In this document: piece by piece, positions 33,674-45,440 of the stretch
Layout of the letters: the number at the start of each line of letters is the position of its first letter
Numbering within the stretch: position 1 is the first letter of the stretch
Assembly: GCA_964058845.1 (NCBI GenBank)
Contig: CAXKVR010000093.1
Location: 248,001 to 312,000, forward strand
Direction of reading: 5' to 3'
Length of the DNA: 64,000 bases
From: Carex sylvatica
Lineage: Eukaryota > Streptophyta > Magnoliopsida > Poales > Cyperaceae
The notes under the pieces: generated by a model
Seen by the model: only the letters and a program-made list of their open reading frames with translations
Told to the model about the DNA's origin: nothing
The model's database searches: none
Program-made: the position numbers and the translations under genes

Positions 33674-34424
33674 ATATTAATATTTTCCTATATATATATA
33701 TAAAGGTAATCAGAATTGAGAGAGAGACGGAGATTGATTATTAATTATTCTATTTCATTAGCTTATCAACTGTTGCAATCATCTAGTATTTATAACCAGC
33801 AGGATACAATACTTAGAAGCTTAACAGAAAGGTAACAGAAAGCATCTCTAACTAACTTGTAGTTTTTATTAATTACAATTATGTTCCTAATACAATTGCT
33901 AAGCATGTGTAGACACTGTTTTTTGACGATTTACCGAAAAATCACACCATATTTGAGAACTTGATGCTTTTCACTGTTTCGCTCTGTTGTTATTCATATT
34001 TGGACATGTAAGCTTGGATATTCGAGAGTTGTCCAAATTTGATAAAACTTACAGTGGTACAACATCAGTTTTGTGTAAGTTTTTTTTTTCCAAATACATA
34101 GCTTTCTTCTCTTCATTTTTAATTTGATGTTTCAAATATATTTTTTTATGAAAGTTTAAAGTTAAGATCTAGTTATCAATGGAGAAATTATTTGTTCCAG
34201 TTTTGTGAGCAGGATTATCATGAACCATCAGGGCAAGATACAATAGTTCTAGTCCAGCTGGTTGAAGCAGCTGACACAAGAAGTCTCAAGATGGTTGAGG
34301 TTAAATTTATGAGATTTGATACCATCGTAAAATGAGTGATACAACATCTCATATTTGGTAACAAGGAACTGAGAAACTGTACGAAATACAAAACATATAT
34401 GGAAAGTGCTGGTGGTCACAAATG
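33674..34424. other. Left flank of the LTR retrotransposon; diverged repeat
   Basis: No gene. About 34080-34330 is a diverged direct repeat of 41980-42210 (aaatacatagct, tttaatttgatgtt, atagttctagtccagctggt), so the host DNA on both sides of the retrotransposon is an older tandem duplication. Confidence 0.5.
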
Positions 34425-34429
34425 TGCAC

Positions 34430-35851
34430 TGATGTGATTTTTCTATATCTCTTATGCAAGTAATAAATCCTAGTTTATACTCAATTTGGTTGCAAGTGTA
34501 CAACCTAGTCAAGTAGTACTTAGGGATCGTCTCCACAGGGACAAGTCGAAATATCAATTCTAACCTAACGATTTAATTTAGTAAAAGCAAAGTAAAAAGT
34601 GTTTTGTTTGTTTAAGAGGTTTGTTTGGTAGTGATTTAACTGAATTAAACTAAAGTCTCAAAGTGAAATTTGGTTTTAAACAAGTAAGAGAAATTAGGGT
34701 TTCTTAGGGTTCCTATCCACTAATGTCGTGATTAATTGGTTTGTTAAATTTGATCTTATATTTATGAAGGCACAGTTGGATGTTGTAGGTACAAAGTGAT
34801 ATCTCTATATTAATACCATCTTCAAATTAGAATAAACGTCACCTCTCGGTACTTGGCTACACTAATCTAAAGTCATTAAGTTCTTACTGTCCCAATTTAT
34901 TTAGAAAGCTATTCGTCACCTCTCGGTACTTGGCACAATTCTCTAAACTATTGGGTAAAGCCCGTATAAGACACGCGTCACCTCTCGGTACTTAGCCTAT
35001 CAAATACCCTATTCCTTATGGTCGAGGCTTAATATTCAATTTCTCAATTGCAAATACCAAATCCTAAGATTTCATGTGATTTCGATTAAGTCTTCACAAT
35101 TAATTAAAATAAAGAATAGATCATAATAAAGAACAAGAAGATATGAAATAAAACCAACTAAATCATAACAAAAGTTTCAATTTCAGCCCTAATTAACCCT
35201 AGAAAAGTCCTTAGCCGGTCATGGCTAAGGCACAAATGAGATTAAAAGAGTTCAAAGAGTTCCAAAAGCAAGAAAAAGTAATAAAACCCGTTGACGAATG
35301 ATGTTCTTTTCTCCCTTCTTTCTCTCCTTTTTCTCCTCTCTTTTCTCTCTTCTTTTCTGTCTAAAAACTATCCTAATTTCGTCCCTAACCGTTATCTCCT
35401 TAGTCCCCCCTTCAAATCCTAAATAAATAACTAAAAATAGCAAATTCGGGCTCTGAACCGACTTATTGCGGGCCGCAATGAATTCTATTGCGGGCCGCAA
35501 TGAATGGAGGCAGTTAATAACTTTGTCGTGCAGAAACTGCAGAAGTCATTGCGGGCCGCAATGAAAACCATTGCGGGCCGCAATGAATGTGCAGGAATAA
35601 AAGCAGAAACTGTAGAAGTCATTTCGGGCCGCAATGAATGACAGTTGCTCCAATCTTCATGCTGACTTGCTACAAATCACCCGTTTTGCTCCGTTAAGCT
35701 CCAAACACTTGATTACCTGTAAAATAAACATAACTAGGGCAGTAACTTGAACTTTCAGACATTTTTACCTAATTAAACCTAATTTAATCAAAACGTGGCT
35801 TAATTTACATAACTAACCCTAGGTGTCAATAGATACAATTTTGGCTTATCA
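34430..35851 (-). repeat. 3' LTR of the gag-protease retrotransposon
   Basis: 1422 bp, same length as its partner. It holds five copies of the 15-nt palindrome ATTGCGGGCCGCAAT or a one-base variant, at about 35464, 35487, 35548, 35570 and 35621, and four copies of gtcacctctcggtactt-type sequence at 34840-35010. The 82-codon frame at 35252-35500 reads the palindrome as IAARN. Confidence 0.93.
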
Positions 35852-35866
35852 AATTCCCCCAAGCTT
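35852..35866 (-). other. Polypurine tract
   Basis: On the element strand, agcttgggggaatt directly precedes the 3' LTR. This is the expected primer site for plus-strand DNA synthesis. Near-copies lie at 36161-36173 and 36991-37006. Confidence 0.8.
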
Positions 35867-36489
35867 AAACATTGCTTGTCCCCAAGCAACATCTAAACTT
35901 GAAATACAATTCGATCTCTAATTTAACCTTATATCAAATATACATTTTTAAATTGTAAAATTTGTATGAGCTTGCCAAAGTTTAGAAACCTCAATATAAA
36001 TTTCTACAAATCTAAAGTTCAACCCTTGGTTAATCATACTTCACACCACAATTCGATTACTCTAACTTTTTATTTCCTTAAAGACTTAGAATTTGTAAAC
36101 TTCGGTTATCTAAATTTGTTACAAAAAATGCAATCTTATTTGTGAAAATTCTTTTAAAAATCCCCCAAGCTTGGATCAAGCTTAGGTTAGAAAGTCGCGG
36201 ACATCGTGTGTTGATATTTACAAAATTTAATTTTTCTTTTGTTGCTTTTATTTGATGACACTCCTTAGGACAAAACCGGTTAGTTATGGGTAGCTAATCC
36301 ATACCCAACCGTTTTAATTCAAAAGTGCATTTGCATGCTCATGGTTCAACCCTTCCATGACACGAATTCACATGTTTAGTGCGAACCCGGTCACTTTATC
36401 GGGCAAACTAGCGGAGCAAAGTGTCAATGATTCATTGCTATAAGTACGTCATATCGCCGTAACATAAGCAAGCGGAATCTTATTTTCTT

Positions 36490-36520
<31 letters not shown>

Positions 36521-37004
36521 GAACAATTTTTTTGCAAAATATCATGAATACACACATCCATATGCATTAAATCATACTCATGAATATCCCGATCTTTCTA
36601 AATTTATTTTCTACATATAAGTTGCATTTTCAAAAAAAATAAATTTAAATATCTAAGTGTTCATTTTCGTAAACCTTTATTTCCACTAAGTTTTTCGTCA
36701 ATTTATGGAGTTATTTCAAATTATTCCAAGGGTATTCCTAAAACTCGTTAAAATTTACACAAAAATTAAACATGATTTTATACTTTATGCATTTTCAAAC
36801 AATTAAGTCCAATTATGCAAGACTCTATTTTTATAACTTCGTAAAACATCTTGACAAATTTGCAATTTCAAGCATTTAAGTTCAAAATCACAAATCTTAT
36901 TCATGGTCAAGTAAAAATTCAATGTTATAAATCCTAAATTTTGAAAAAAATAATTAAACATGCATTGTAAAGATACAATTTCTTCCCATTCCCATCCCCC
37001 AAGC
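35867..37004 (-). other. Untranslated 3' region of the retrotransposon
   Basis: About 1.1 kb between the ORF end and the polypurine tract. AT-rich, with a T tract of about 33 bases at 36488-36520 and two extra polypurine-like motifs. No coding sequence. Confidence 0.6.
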
Positions 37005-40000
37005 TTAAATTAAGCATTGTCCCCAATGCATAAATCTAAAACTAAAAAGTAAATAGAAAGAAATATGAAAGCTTAACTTGTGTGAAGAACCGTCATAGAG
37101 GCGGAGAGATGGCGGTACGAGTAGATGGAAGGATCGAGAAGGACTTGGGTTGCCTCCCAAGAAGCGCTTGGTTTTAGGTCTTCGGCTCGACCCATTTTCT
37201 TGGACTAGGAGGGGTGTTGATCGGGCATCGGTAAGGGAGATGCTTGTAATCCCTTCAACCGGTTCTCCATAGTTGTACCCCTTGAGTCGCTGCCCATTTA
37301 CTTTAAATGCTCCTATTCGCTCGCTCCATATTTCTACCTTGAGCGCATCCTCCGAGGTTTCGACAAAGTTATGAAGGATCTCAGCGGTCGAAACTTGAAA
37401 AATTGGACTTAGAATAGGCTTCTTGTCCTTCTGGAAGGGTTTACTGCGGGCCGCAACAGATTCATTACGGGCCGCAATGAGTTCTGGTGGATTCAGGTGT
37501 TCTGACTGATGATGTTGCGGGCCGTAATGGGTTTTGTTGCGGGCCGCAATTATTTTACAATTTTCTTCCTCCTCTGACTGAAGAGGTTGCAGACCGCAAT
37601 TGATTTCATTTCGGGCCGCAAAATTCTCAACAGAGCTCATTTTGTGAGCTTGTTCGCACTCCTGATCCATCCAATATTCAAAGGAACCCTTCCTCAAGTT
37701 GTTCATAAGCTCTTCATCTATCAACCTGTCAAGAATATCAACACTAAAAACACTTTGATCGTTAGATGGATATCTCATAGATCTTTTGATATCGAATTTT
37801 AACTTTTCTTCACCAATATTCATTATTATAATTCCATCATGAACATAAATTACAGCTTTTGCTGTATTGAGAAATGGTCTACCTAACAAGAGTGGTGTAT
37901 GAATGTCCTCATCCATGTCAACCACAACAAAATCTATTGGTACAAAGAACTTTCCAATTTGAATTGGCAAGTCCTCTACCAATCCTAAAGGTAGCTTAAC
38001 CGATTGGTCTGCCAATTGAAGAGATATTCTAGTTGGCTTAAGTTCTCCAACACCTAACCTATCATACACCGACTTTGGCATAAGACTTACGCTTGCTCCT
38101 AGATCACAAAGTGCACGTTTGAATTGGACATTTCCAATAGAACATGGTATGGAAAATTTACCCGGATCATCCAACTTTTTGGGCAATTCATTCATTACCA
38201 TAGCACTACCATTGGTGTCTAAGGATACCATTTGTACTTCTTCAAGTTTACGTCTATTTGAGAGAATGTCCTTGAAAAATTTGGTGTAAACCGGCATTTG
38301 GGTCATTACCTCAGTCAATGGTAGGTTTACATGCAATTGTTTCAACAGTTCAAGGAATTTGGCAAATTGTTTGTCGGTTTTCTCATTCTTAAGTCTACCA
38401 GGAAAAAGTGCGTATTTGTGAGGAGGAGTGTAGAGAGGTACTTGTGCACTTACCTTTGGCGACTCACCTTGAGATGACTTTGCTTGGTTGGTTGGTGCAA
38501 TTGGAGTAGTTTCCTTCGAGGCGAAATCCTCATGTGTGGAGATGTGCTCATCATTGCCTCTTGTCTCTTCACCGTGCGGTTGCACGTAGTCACCATGTGG
38601 CAAAGGTGGATCCTCATATTGCGTACCGCTGCGAAGCATGTGCCTAACCGCCTTGACATCCTTGGGATTGTTCTCGGGTTTTGGCGGAAGGGTGCCCGGT
38701 TGGTGAGAGAATTGTGTAGCTTGTTGTGCAACTTGGTTTTCAAGCATTTTATTTTGGGTTGCCAACATATCTACCTTTTTGGTCAATTCATCAAACTTTT
38801 GATTTTGACTTGTCATGAAAGTCTCCATCATCAATTCAAGATTGGATTTCGGTTGTACATTAGGACCATACCCTTGAGTACCATAACCTTGATTTGGTCT
38901 ATTATAGTTTGAGTTACCTTGGGTCGGTTGGTCATTTTGTCTCCACGAAAAGTGTGGATGATTTTTCCATCCAGGGTTGTAAGTATTGGCATAAGGATTG
39001 TTATTTGGTTCAAAATTGCCTTGGTTAATTGCATTAACCTCTTCAATACTACCCCCATTACTTAGGCCACAATTAATTGCTAGATGATTGGTACCACCAC
39101 AAATTGAACAAGGAAGAAAAGAGGAATTATTTACCGAGTTTACGCTCATTTGATCAATTTTGCGATTCAAAGCGGCAATTTCTGCAGCCAAGTTCGGATT
39201 CGAATTCATCTCTTTCATCCCCCGCTGCATGATCATCGGTGTCTCCCTAGGGTTGTGCCATTGGCTTTGGTTGAGAGCCATGTCATCAACCAACTTGTAT
39301 CCATCAATAGCCCCTTTATTCATGAGACTCCCTCCAGCAGCTGCGTCTAACATACCCTTGTCCTGTGGCATGAGACTGTTGTAGAAGATTTGCAATAAAT
39401 TCCACCCCTCGATACCATGGTGGGGACAGCACCTCTGCAGTTCTTGAAATCTCTCCCACGCCTCGCTCATGGTTTCATCTCCTTTCTGTCGAAAATTGTG
39501 GATTTGATGACGCAAAGAGTTTGTTTTGGACGGCGGAAAGAATTTGTTAAGAAAGGCATTTGCCACCTTAGGCCAAGTATTCATGTTCTCGGGCCGTTGT
39601 CCTCTTATCCAACCTTTAGCCTTATCTGCAAGAGAAAAAGTGAAGGCCATTACTTTAAGATCTTCGGGAGAAACAGTTTGTACCTTAATTGTGCTGCAGA
39701 TTTTTTTCAAAATTGGCTAAGTGTTGTGTGGCATCTTCGTGAAGCAGACCATGGAACAGATTACGCTGCACCATGCTAACCCATGCAGGCGGAATTTGAT
39801 ATTCTTCAGCATTGATTGTAGGTGCCGTATAGCCAAGGTGGATTTCCTCAGCCCTAGGTGCTGTGAAGTCTCTCAAAGGGCGGTTGGCATCGGCTGCTTC
39901 ATTGTTTTCTCTTTCAACAGCGGCTGCCCATAAACGTTGAAGTTCATTAGCCATCTGATTCCGTTCTCTCTGAAGGTTTTGAAAACGAACATCTTCATTT

Positions 40001-40119
40001 CCGGTCGACATGTCTAACCGGCGTGGACTTAAGTGCAAGAAAGGTCCCCTTGTTGGGTGTTTGTTTCTTCTCTCGTAGAAAAGATGAGTTGATCCTTTCC
40101 TAGAAAACCACTCAACCAA
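37005..40119 (-). pseudogene. gag-protease polyprotein with a one-base frameshift
   Basis: The gag N-terminus is read from 40119 to about 39705, then the frame breaks at a run of seven A (39700-39712). The match resumes one base out, as F-EKICSTIKV, and continues to 37005. The second frame holds the gag core (WPKVANAFLNKFFP, then RFQELQRCCPHHGIEGW), a CCHC zinc knuckle C201-x2-C-x4-H-x4-C214, a Gln/Asn-rich linker and a retropepsin-like protease with active-site CDLGAS (Asp536) and LLLGRPFL. After about residue 700 there are degenerate IAARN repeats. Near 800-815 a WSERIGAFKVNGQRLK stretch resembles the tail that follows integrase in Athila/Tat elements. No reverse transcriptase motif (YxDD) is present. 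Confidence 0.88.
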
Positions 40120-40251
40120 ATCTGTGGCGTTCGGGGTTGGAGGTTCCTCTGCCAGGTTTCAACCTGAAAAAATGAGAGAGAAATAAAGCAAAATAAAATT
40201 AAAAACAATTACTAACTAAATTACTTAGGTCTGAAATAATATTCACCGTTG

Positions 40252-40269
40252 TCCCCGGCAACGGCGCCA
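40252..40269 (-). other. Primer-binding site, tRNA-Asp type
   Basis: The 18 bases on the plus strand, tccccggcaacggcgcca, equal the 3' end of plant tRNA-Asp(GTC) including CCA, six bases from the 5' LTR. On the element strand they are complementary to that tRNA and would prime minus-strand synthesis. This PBS is well known in Athila/Tat-type Gypsy elements. Confidence 0.9.
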
Positions 40270-40275
40270 AAAACT

Positions 40276-41697
40276 TGATGTGATTTTTCTATATCTCTTA
40301 TGCAAGTAATAAATTCTAGTTTATACTCAATTTGGTTGCAAGTGTACAACCTAGTCAAGTAGTACTTAGGGATCGTCTCCACAGGGACAAGTCGAAATAT
40401 CAATTCTAACCTAACGATTTAATTTAGTAAAAGCAAAGTAAAAAGTGTTTTGTTTGTTTAAGAGGTTTGTTTGGTAGTGATTTAACTGAATTAAACTAAA
40501 GTCTCAAAGTGAAATTTGGTTTTAAACAAGTAAGAGAAATTAGGGTTTCTTAGGGTTCCTATCCACTAATGTCGTGATTAATTGGTTTGTTAAATTTGAT
40601 CTTATATTTATGAAGGCACAGTTGGATGTTGTAGGTACAAAGTGATATCTCTATATTAATACCATCTTCAAATTAGAATAAACGTCACCTCTCGGTACTT
40701 GGCTACACTAATCTAAAGTCATTAAGTTCTTACTGTCCCAATTTATTTAGAAAGCTATTCGTCACCTCTCGGTACTTGGCACAATTCTCTAAACTATTGG
40801 GTAAAGCCCGTATAAGACACGCGTCACCTCTCGGTACTTAGCCTATCAAATACCCTATTCCTTATGGTCGAGGCTTAATATTCAATTTCTCAATTGCAAA
40901 TACCAAATCCTAAGATTTTATGTGATTTCGATTAAGTCTTCACAATTAATTAAAATAAAGAATAGATCATAATAAAGAACAAGAAGATATGAAATAAAAC
41001 CAACTAAATCATAACAAAAGTTTCAATTTCAGCCCTAATTAACCCTAGAAAAGTCCTTAGCCGGTCATGGCTAAGGCACAAATGAGATTAAAAGAGTTCA
41101 AAGAGTTCCAAAAGCAAGAAAAAGTAATAAAACCCGTTGACGAATGATGTTCTTTTCTCCCTTCTTTCTCTCTTTTTTCTCCTCTCTTTTCTCTCTTCTT
41201 TTCTGTCTAAAAACTATCCTAATTTCGTCCCTAACCGTTATCTCCTTAGTCCCCCCTTCAAATCCTAAATAAATAACTAAAAATAGCAAATTCGGGCTCT
41301 GAACCGACTTATTGCGGGCCGCAATGAATTCTATTGCGGGCCGCAATGAATGGAGGCAGTTAATAACTTTGTCGTGCAGAAACTGCAGAAGTCATTGCGG
41401 GCCGCAATGAAAACCATTGCGGGCCGCAATGAATGTGCAGGAATAAAAGCAGAAACTGTAGAAGTCATTTCGGGCCGCAATGAATGACAGTTGCTCCAAT
41501 CTTCATGCTGACTTGCTACAAATCACCCGTTTTGCTCCGTTAAGCTCCAAACACTTGATTACCTGTAAAATAAACATAACTAGGGCAGTAACTTGAACTT
41601 TCAGACATTTTTACCTAATTAAACCTAATTTAATCAAAACGTGGCTTAATTTACATAACTAACCCTAGGTTTCAATAGATACAATTTTGGCTTATCA
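40276..41697 (-). repeat. 5' LTR of the gag-protease retrotransposon
   Basis: 1422 bp, nearly identical to 34430-35851. Differences seen are aaattctag/aaatcctag, agattttatg/agatttcatg, ctctttttt/ctccttttt and ctaggttt/ctaggtgt. It holds the same five ATTGCGGGCCGCAAT palindromes (about 41310, 41333, 41394, 41416, 41467). Confidence 0.93.
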
Positions 41698-42209
41698 TGC
41701 ACTGATGTTTTCAACACTGGAAGTGGATATTTCTAAATGTGTTATGTGGTAGATATTCATATTTGGGTTATTGAAAGACTTTGCGATTTCACCTGTAAAA
41801 CACTCTTTCAGCTATAGCTAGTTTACATATGGATGTGTATGGATGTTCTGGATTTTCTAGATGTTTTGAATGTTTAATTTGGATATAGATGTTATGAATG
41901 TTATGGATGTTTTATAATATAACATGTGGATCTATTTAATTTGGATGTTGATTTGGTAAAATTAATTAATACCACTAACTAGGTCCAAATACATAGCTAC
42001 TCTTTATTTTTAATTTCATGTTTGAATTTTTTTTTAAGAAAGTTTAAAGTCCAAAGATCAAATTATCAATTGATTAATTATTTATTGCAATTATGTGCCG
42101 AGGATTATGATGAATGGCAAAGAACTATAGTTCCAGTCCTGCTGGTCTAAACATTTAACAGAAGAAATCTCGAGATGATTGAGGCTCAATGTTGGAGGTA
42201 TGATACTAT

Positions 42210-44477
42210 CACTAGTACAAAAAAAACCCTTCACTGACCAACATTGATGCTTTAAAAACAGTCAGTGTTGCATACCAACACTGACACTTTAAAAACAGAC
42301 AGTGTTGGTGTTCAACACTGGCGTTTTAAAAATAGTCGGTGTTGATGTTAAAAACGTCAGTATAGATATTAAAAATAGTCATTGTTAGCTTTATAACCGT
42401 CAGTATTGATATAAATTTTTTGGCATGATTCTGTTTATATTTGGGCTAGCCTCCATATTTTTGCTAGCCATATATTACTATTTAACATTTATTGATGTTA
42501 AACAAAGTATCATACAAATAATTTAGACAACATAATATATTCATTCACCAAAAAAACACAACATAATAGATTCATTCACCAAAAAATACACTATAATAAA
42601 TTTTACATGACAAATATGAACAAAATATGTAACTAAAATATGAACAAAATATACAAATATAACAAAATTTACAAATCATTACATGTCTTGTAAATATATT
42701 AGTAGTTGTCGAACAAGCCAGAGTTTCTTTCTCATCTCCTCCACTGGAACCTTTGTCTGCGGAGCAATAATTAATTCATTACCTCAAAGAAGGTTCAAAG
42801 TAGAAAAAACAGATGTGTAAAAAGGACCTAGGATTTAAACATTACCTGCCTAGAAATCTCAAGAGCTATGAGCTCTGCAATACCCGTCCCAGCCTAGACA
42901 AACAAAAACAAAGTCAATAAAGCAAAAATTCTAATGATCACTGCTGCGATCGAGAAGTAAGTGACTTTCTTAATTTTACGTTTGTTTAGAATTCTAATGA
43001 TTTTATTATTATATTATCATTTTAAATATCTCTCGTAAGTATTAATTGTTCAATGTGTTCATATTTCAACAGTGCCTTCACCAGGAAAATGGGTACTTCT
43101 TTAACGGTTCATAACGATTGCAAGGTAATAGTTTATTGAGATATGATTATAGGGACCTATATGCAAAAATTTGTGAATATCTAGACATATAAGCCATTTG
43201 TATGCTCATTAACATACATTTTATTTTTTTCAAACTTGTTATATAGTGCCCACAACAACCAGCCGGCTGGGAATGTGTATATTATGTCATGTTGCTCATG
43301 CAAGATATAATAAACAAACACCTCGATGCTTTTTTGAACTTAAGAGTATGTATGCATTTATATATTTTTCAAAAGTAATGATGAATTGTTGCTTCAAATA
43401 TAATAAAATACAAAACTAATTGTGCATGCTCTTCTATCTTTTTAAAAATGCAGGATATTCCCGCTAAACATAATGTACAATGCTTGGGCGACTTTCGAAA
43501 AATGTGGGTTAAAATTTTCCTACATGAGGTTAAGCCGAGAAGAAGTACAACATTGTAGGATGTGATGTGTAATCTTAATTTGCATGAACATGAATTTTTT
43601 GTAATAATTTATGATGTGTATGTGATAGTTAATTTAGGATGTGTATGTGTACGAAACATAATTTTAGGATGTGTGATATTTCATTTCGGATTTGTGATAT
43701 TTTAGCAAACATTTTGGCCAGCAAAATATGGAAGCTGGTCATTTAATAAAATAAAATAAAAATTCAATTTCACTATCTGGATCGGTTTTAAATATAACCG
43801 ATTCTAATAGTAATATTTAAAATTTTAAAAATTAAAAACTAATTAAAAAGAACTATTAGGATCGGTTCTATTTAAAACCGATCCAGATTATTGACTATCT
43901 GGATCGGTTTTAAGTAGAACCGATCCTAATAGTAATTTTTTGAATTTAAAAAATTAAAAACTCATTAAAAAGAACTATTAGGATCGGTTCTATTTAAAAC
44001 CGATCCAGATTATTGACTATCTGGATTGGTTCCTAGCTAAAAACCAATCCAGGTAGTCAATAATCTAGATCAATTTTAAATAGAACCAAACCCGATCCTA
44101 ATAGTTCTTTTCTGAATTTAAAAATTAAAAACTATTTAAAAATAATCTGAATCGGTTCTATTTAAAACTGATCCTAATAGTTATTTTCTGAATTTAAAAA
44201 TTAAAAACTATTTAAAAGTCATTTGGATCGGTTCTTTAATAGTGAGCCGATCCAGATAACTGACTATCGAGATCAGTTCTTAGTTCAGAACCGATCCAGA
44301 TAGTTGTAATCTGGATCGATTTACTATTAAAGAACTGATCTTGATAGTCTCTATTTGGATCGGTTATTTAACCGATCCAGATTATTGTAGTATCTGTATC
44401 GCCTTCATCAGGATCGGTTGTATTCCGATACTAATATGAGTATATAACCGATCCTGATTCGTTATTTTCCACTAGTG
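42210..44477. mobile_element. CACTA-like DNA transposon, degenerate
   Basis: The left end is CACTAGTACAAAAAA and the right end in reverse complement is CACTAGTGGAAAATAACG. Left subterminal DNA (42230-42420) repeats aacactgac/gtcagtgttg units; right subterminal DNA (43780-44460) repeats ggatcggtt/aaccgatcc units about a dozen times. Different repeats at each end are normal for CACTA elements. A candidate 3-bp duplication is atc (42208-42210, 44478-44480), which would need loss of one terminal base. A Ulp1-like protease remnant lies inside. Confidence 0.7.
43247..43558 (+). pseudogene. Ulp1-type (C48) cysteine protease remnant in the CACTA element
   Basis: Two exon-like pieces in phase: 43247-43345 after atatag and before gtatgt, reading CPQQPAGWECVYYVMLLMQD, and 43454-43558 after tgcag, reading DIPAKHNVQCLGDFRKMWVK to a stop. 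W-x-CG-Y-YVM with the catalytic Cys is the hallmark of the Ulp1 C-terminal lobe; Gly has become Val here. Ulp1-like genes are often carried by plant CACTA and Mutator elements. The catalytic His/Asp half was not found. Confidence 0.65.
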
Positions 44478-45440
44478 ATCTACACCATCGGTGTAATAGC
44501 CCAACTGATGTCGCAGATTCAATCAAAACCAACGGTTGGTTGAAAAACAACCGATATAAAGGGAGGTCATCAGTGCCATAGGTTTGTTAAATGCCAACCA
44601 ATGGTAAAAAGTTCAACGTAATTACAATGCTGTCACTCGTGACGAACACCATCTGTGCAAAAGCACATCCAATAAATAATATAAAGGAGCAATAGCAAAA
44701 ATATTTTTTGTAGTACTACGTAACGGTGGACAGAAATATAATTTTATATTAAAATATTATTTTTAGATTGAAATGTTCCTTATATAACAGTGGATGTATT
44801 AGTTCTATGTTAAAATATATTTTTTAAATTAAAATATTCAATCAACAATTCATTAATTATAACGGTGGATGTATTGGTTTTAGAGTGAGGTTAAGTACGG
44901 TACTTTGAAATGCACGGATCAGTTTCGTGTATTAGCTTCATATTTCTTTGTCTTTAAAGTTCAAATAGTCAATTCGAACTGCTCAACATTATTAATTATT
45001 ATATGAAAATATATGTGAAAATTAAATTTTATATTTTTTGAAACTTTTTATTATTTTTTAATAGGTAGCTAGAAAATCATTACTTTAGGATGGTCCAGAA
45101 ATTTTTAGATAAACTGATTTTTCTAATTGTCGACTAAAAAAATAATAAGAAGTTCCAAAATCTATAAAATTTGGTCTCCAAGTTTATTTTCAGAGTAAAA
45201 AATTCCAAAATATACGGATCCGTTCCTTGTACAGTTCTCTCTATTAAAATCAGAAATAATTCACTTGGCCTGAAACAACTTCTCTCTTTTGTGAACTCAG
45301 ATAATTAGGCACGCATTACTGCTGTTGATTTAGCAAGCGGTCATATCTTTTCTTAGATTAATTGTTTGTTACATCGATTTATTACGACCCGACATGTTAA
45401 TATACTTCGGAAAATAGCATGGTTTGGGATCTTGAACAAC
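44478..45440. other. Intergenic DNA with a foldback MITE core
   Basis: No gene. Around 45000-45190 lies a palindromic MITE core (attaaattttatattttttg paired with ataaaatttggtctccaag). 44700-44890 has loose repeats of aacggtggatgtattgg and a reverse-oriented partner. Confidence 0.45.

Larger units (their letters stand above)
34430..41697 (-). mobile_element. Non-autonomous gag-protease LTR retrotransposon (Ty3/Gypsy, Athila/Tat-like), 7.3 kb
   Basis: Complete element on the minus strand: two 1422-bp LTRs (34430-35851, 40276-41697) that start TG and end CA on this strand, a perfect 5-bp target duplication tgcac (34425-34429, 41698-41702), a primer-binding site matching the 3' end of tRNA-Asp, and a polypurine tract. 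The internal 4.4 kb encodes gag, zinc knuckle and aspartic protease only. Reverse transcriptase, RNase H and the integrase core are absent. By eye the LTRs differ at about four positions, so insertion is recent. Mobilisation would need enzymes from a related autonomous element. Confidence 0.93.

Noticed and set aside
35464..35635. Regularly recurring palindromic repeats that could suggest a CRISPR-like array
   Set aside because: Spacing is irregular, the repeats are in both LTRs and an ORF of a plant retrotransposon, and the genome is eukaryotic.
38450..39384. Plus-strand and alternate-frame ORFs across the gag-protease region
   Set aside because: Shadows of the gag-protease reading frame.
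40252..40269. Sequence identical to a tRNA-Asp 3' end
   Set aside because: Only the last 18 bases including CCA are present, next to an LTR; it is a primer-binding site, not a tRNA gene.
42207..44480. Clean TAT/ATC 3-bp target duplication for the CACTA-like element
   Set aside because: Flanks do not match at the exact termini; only a one-base shift gives atc on both sides, so it is not claimed as firm.
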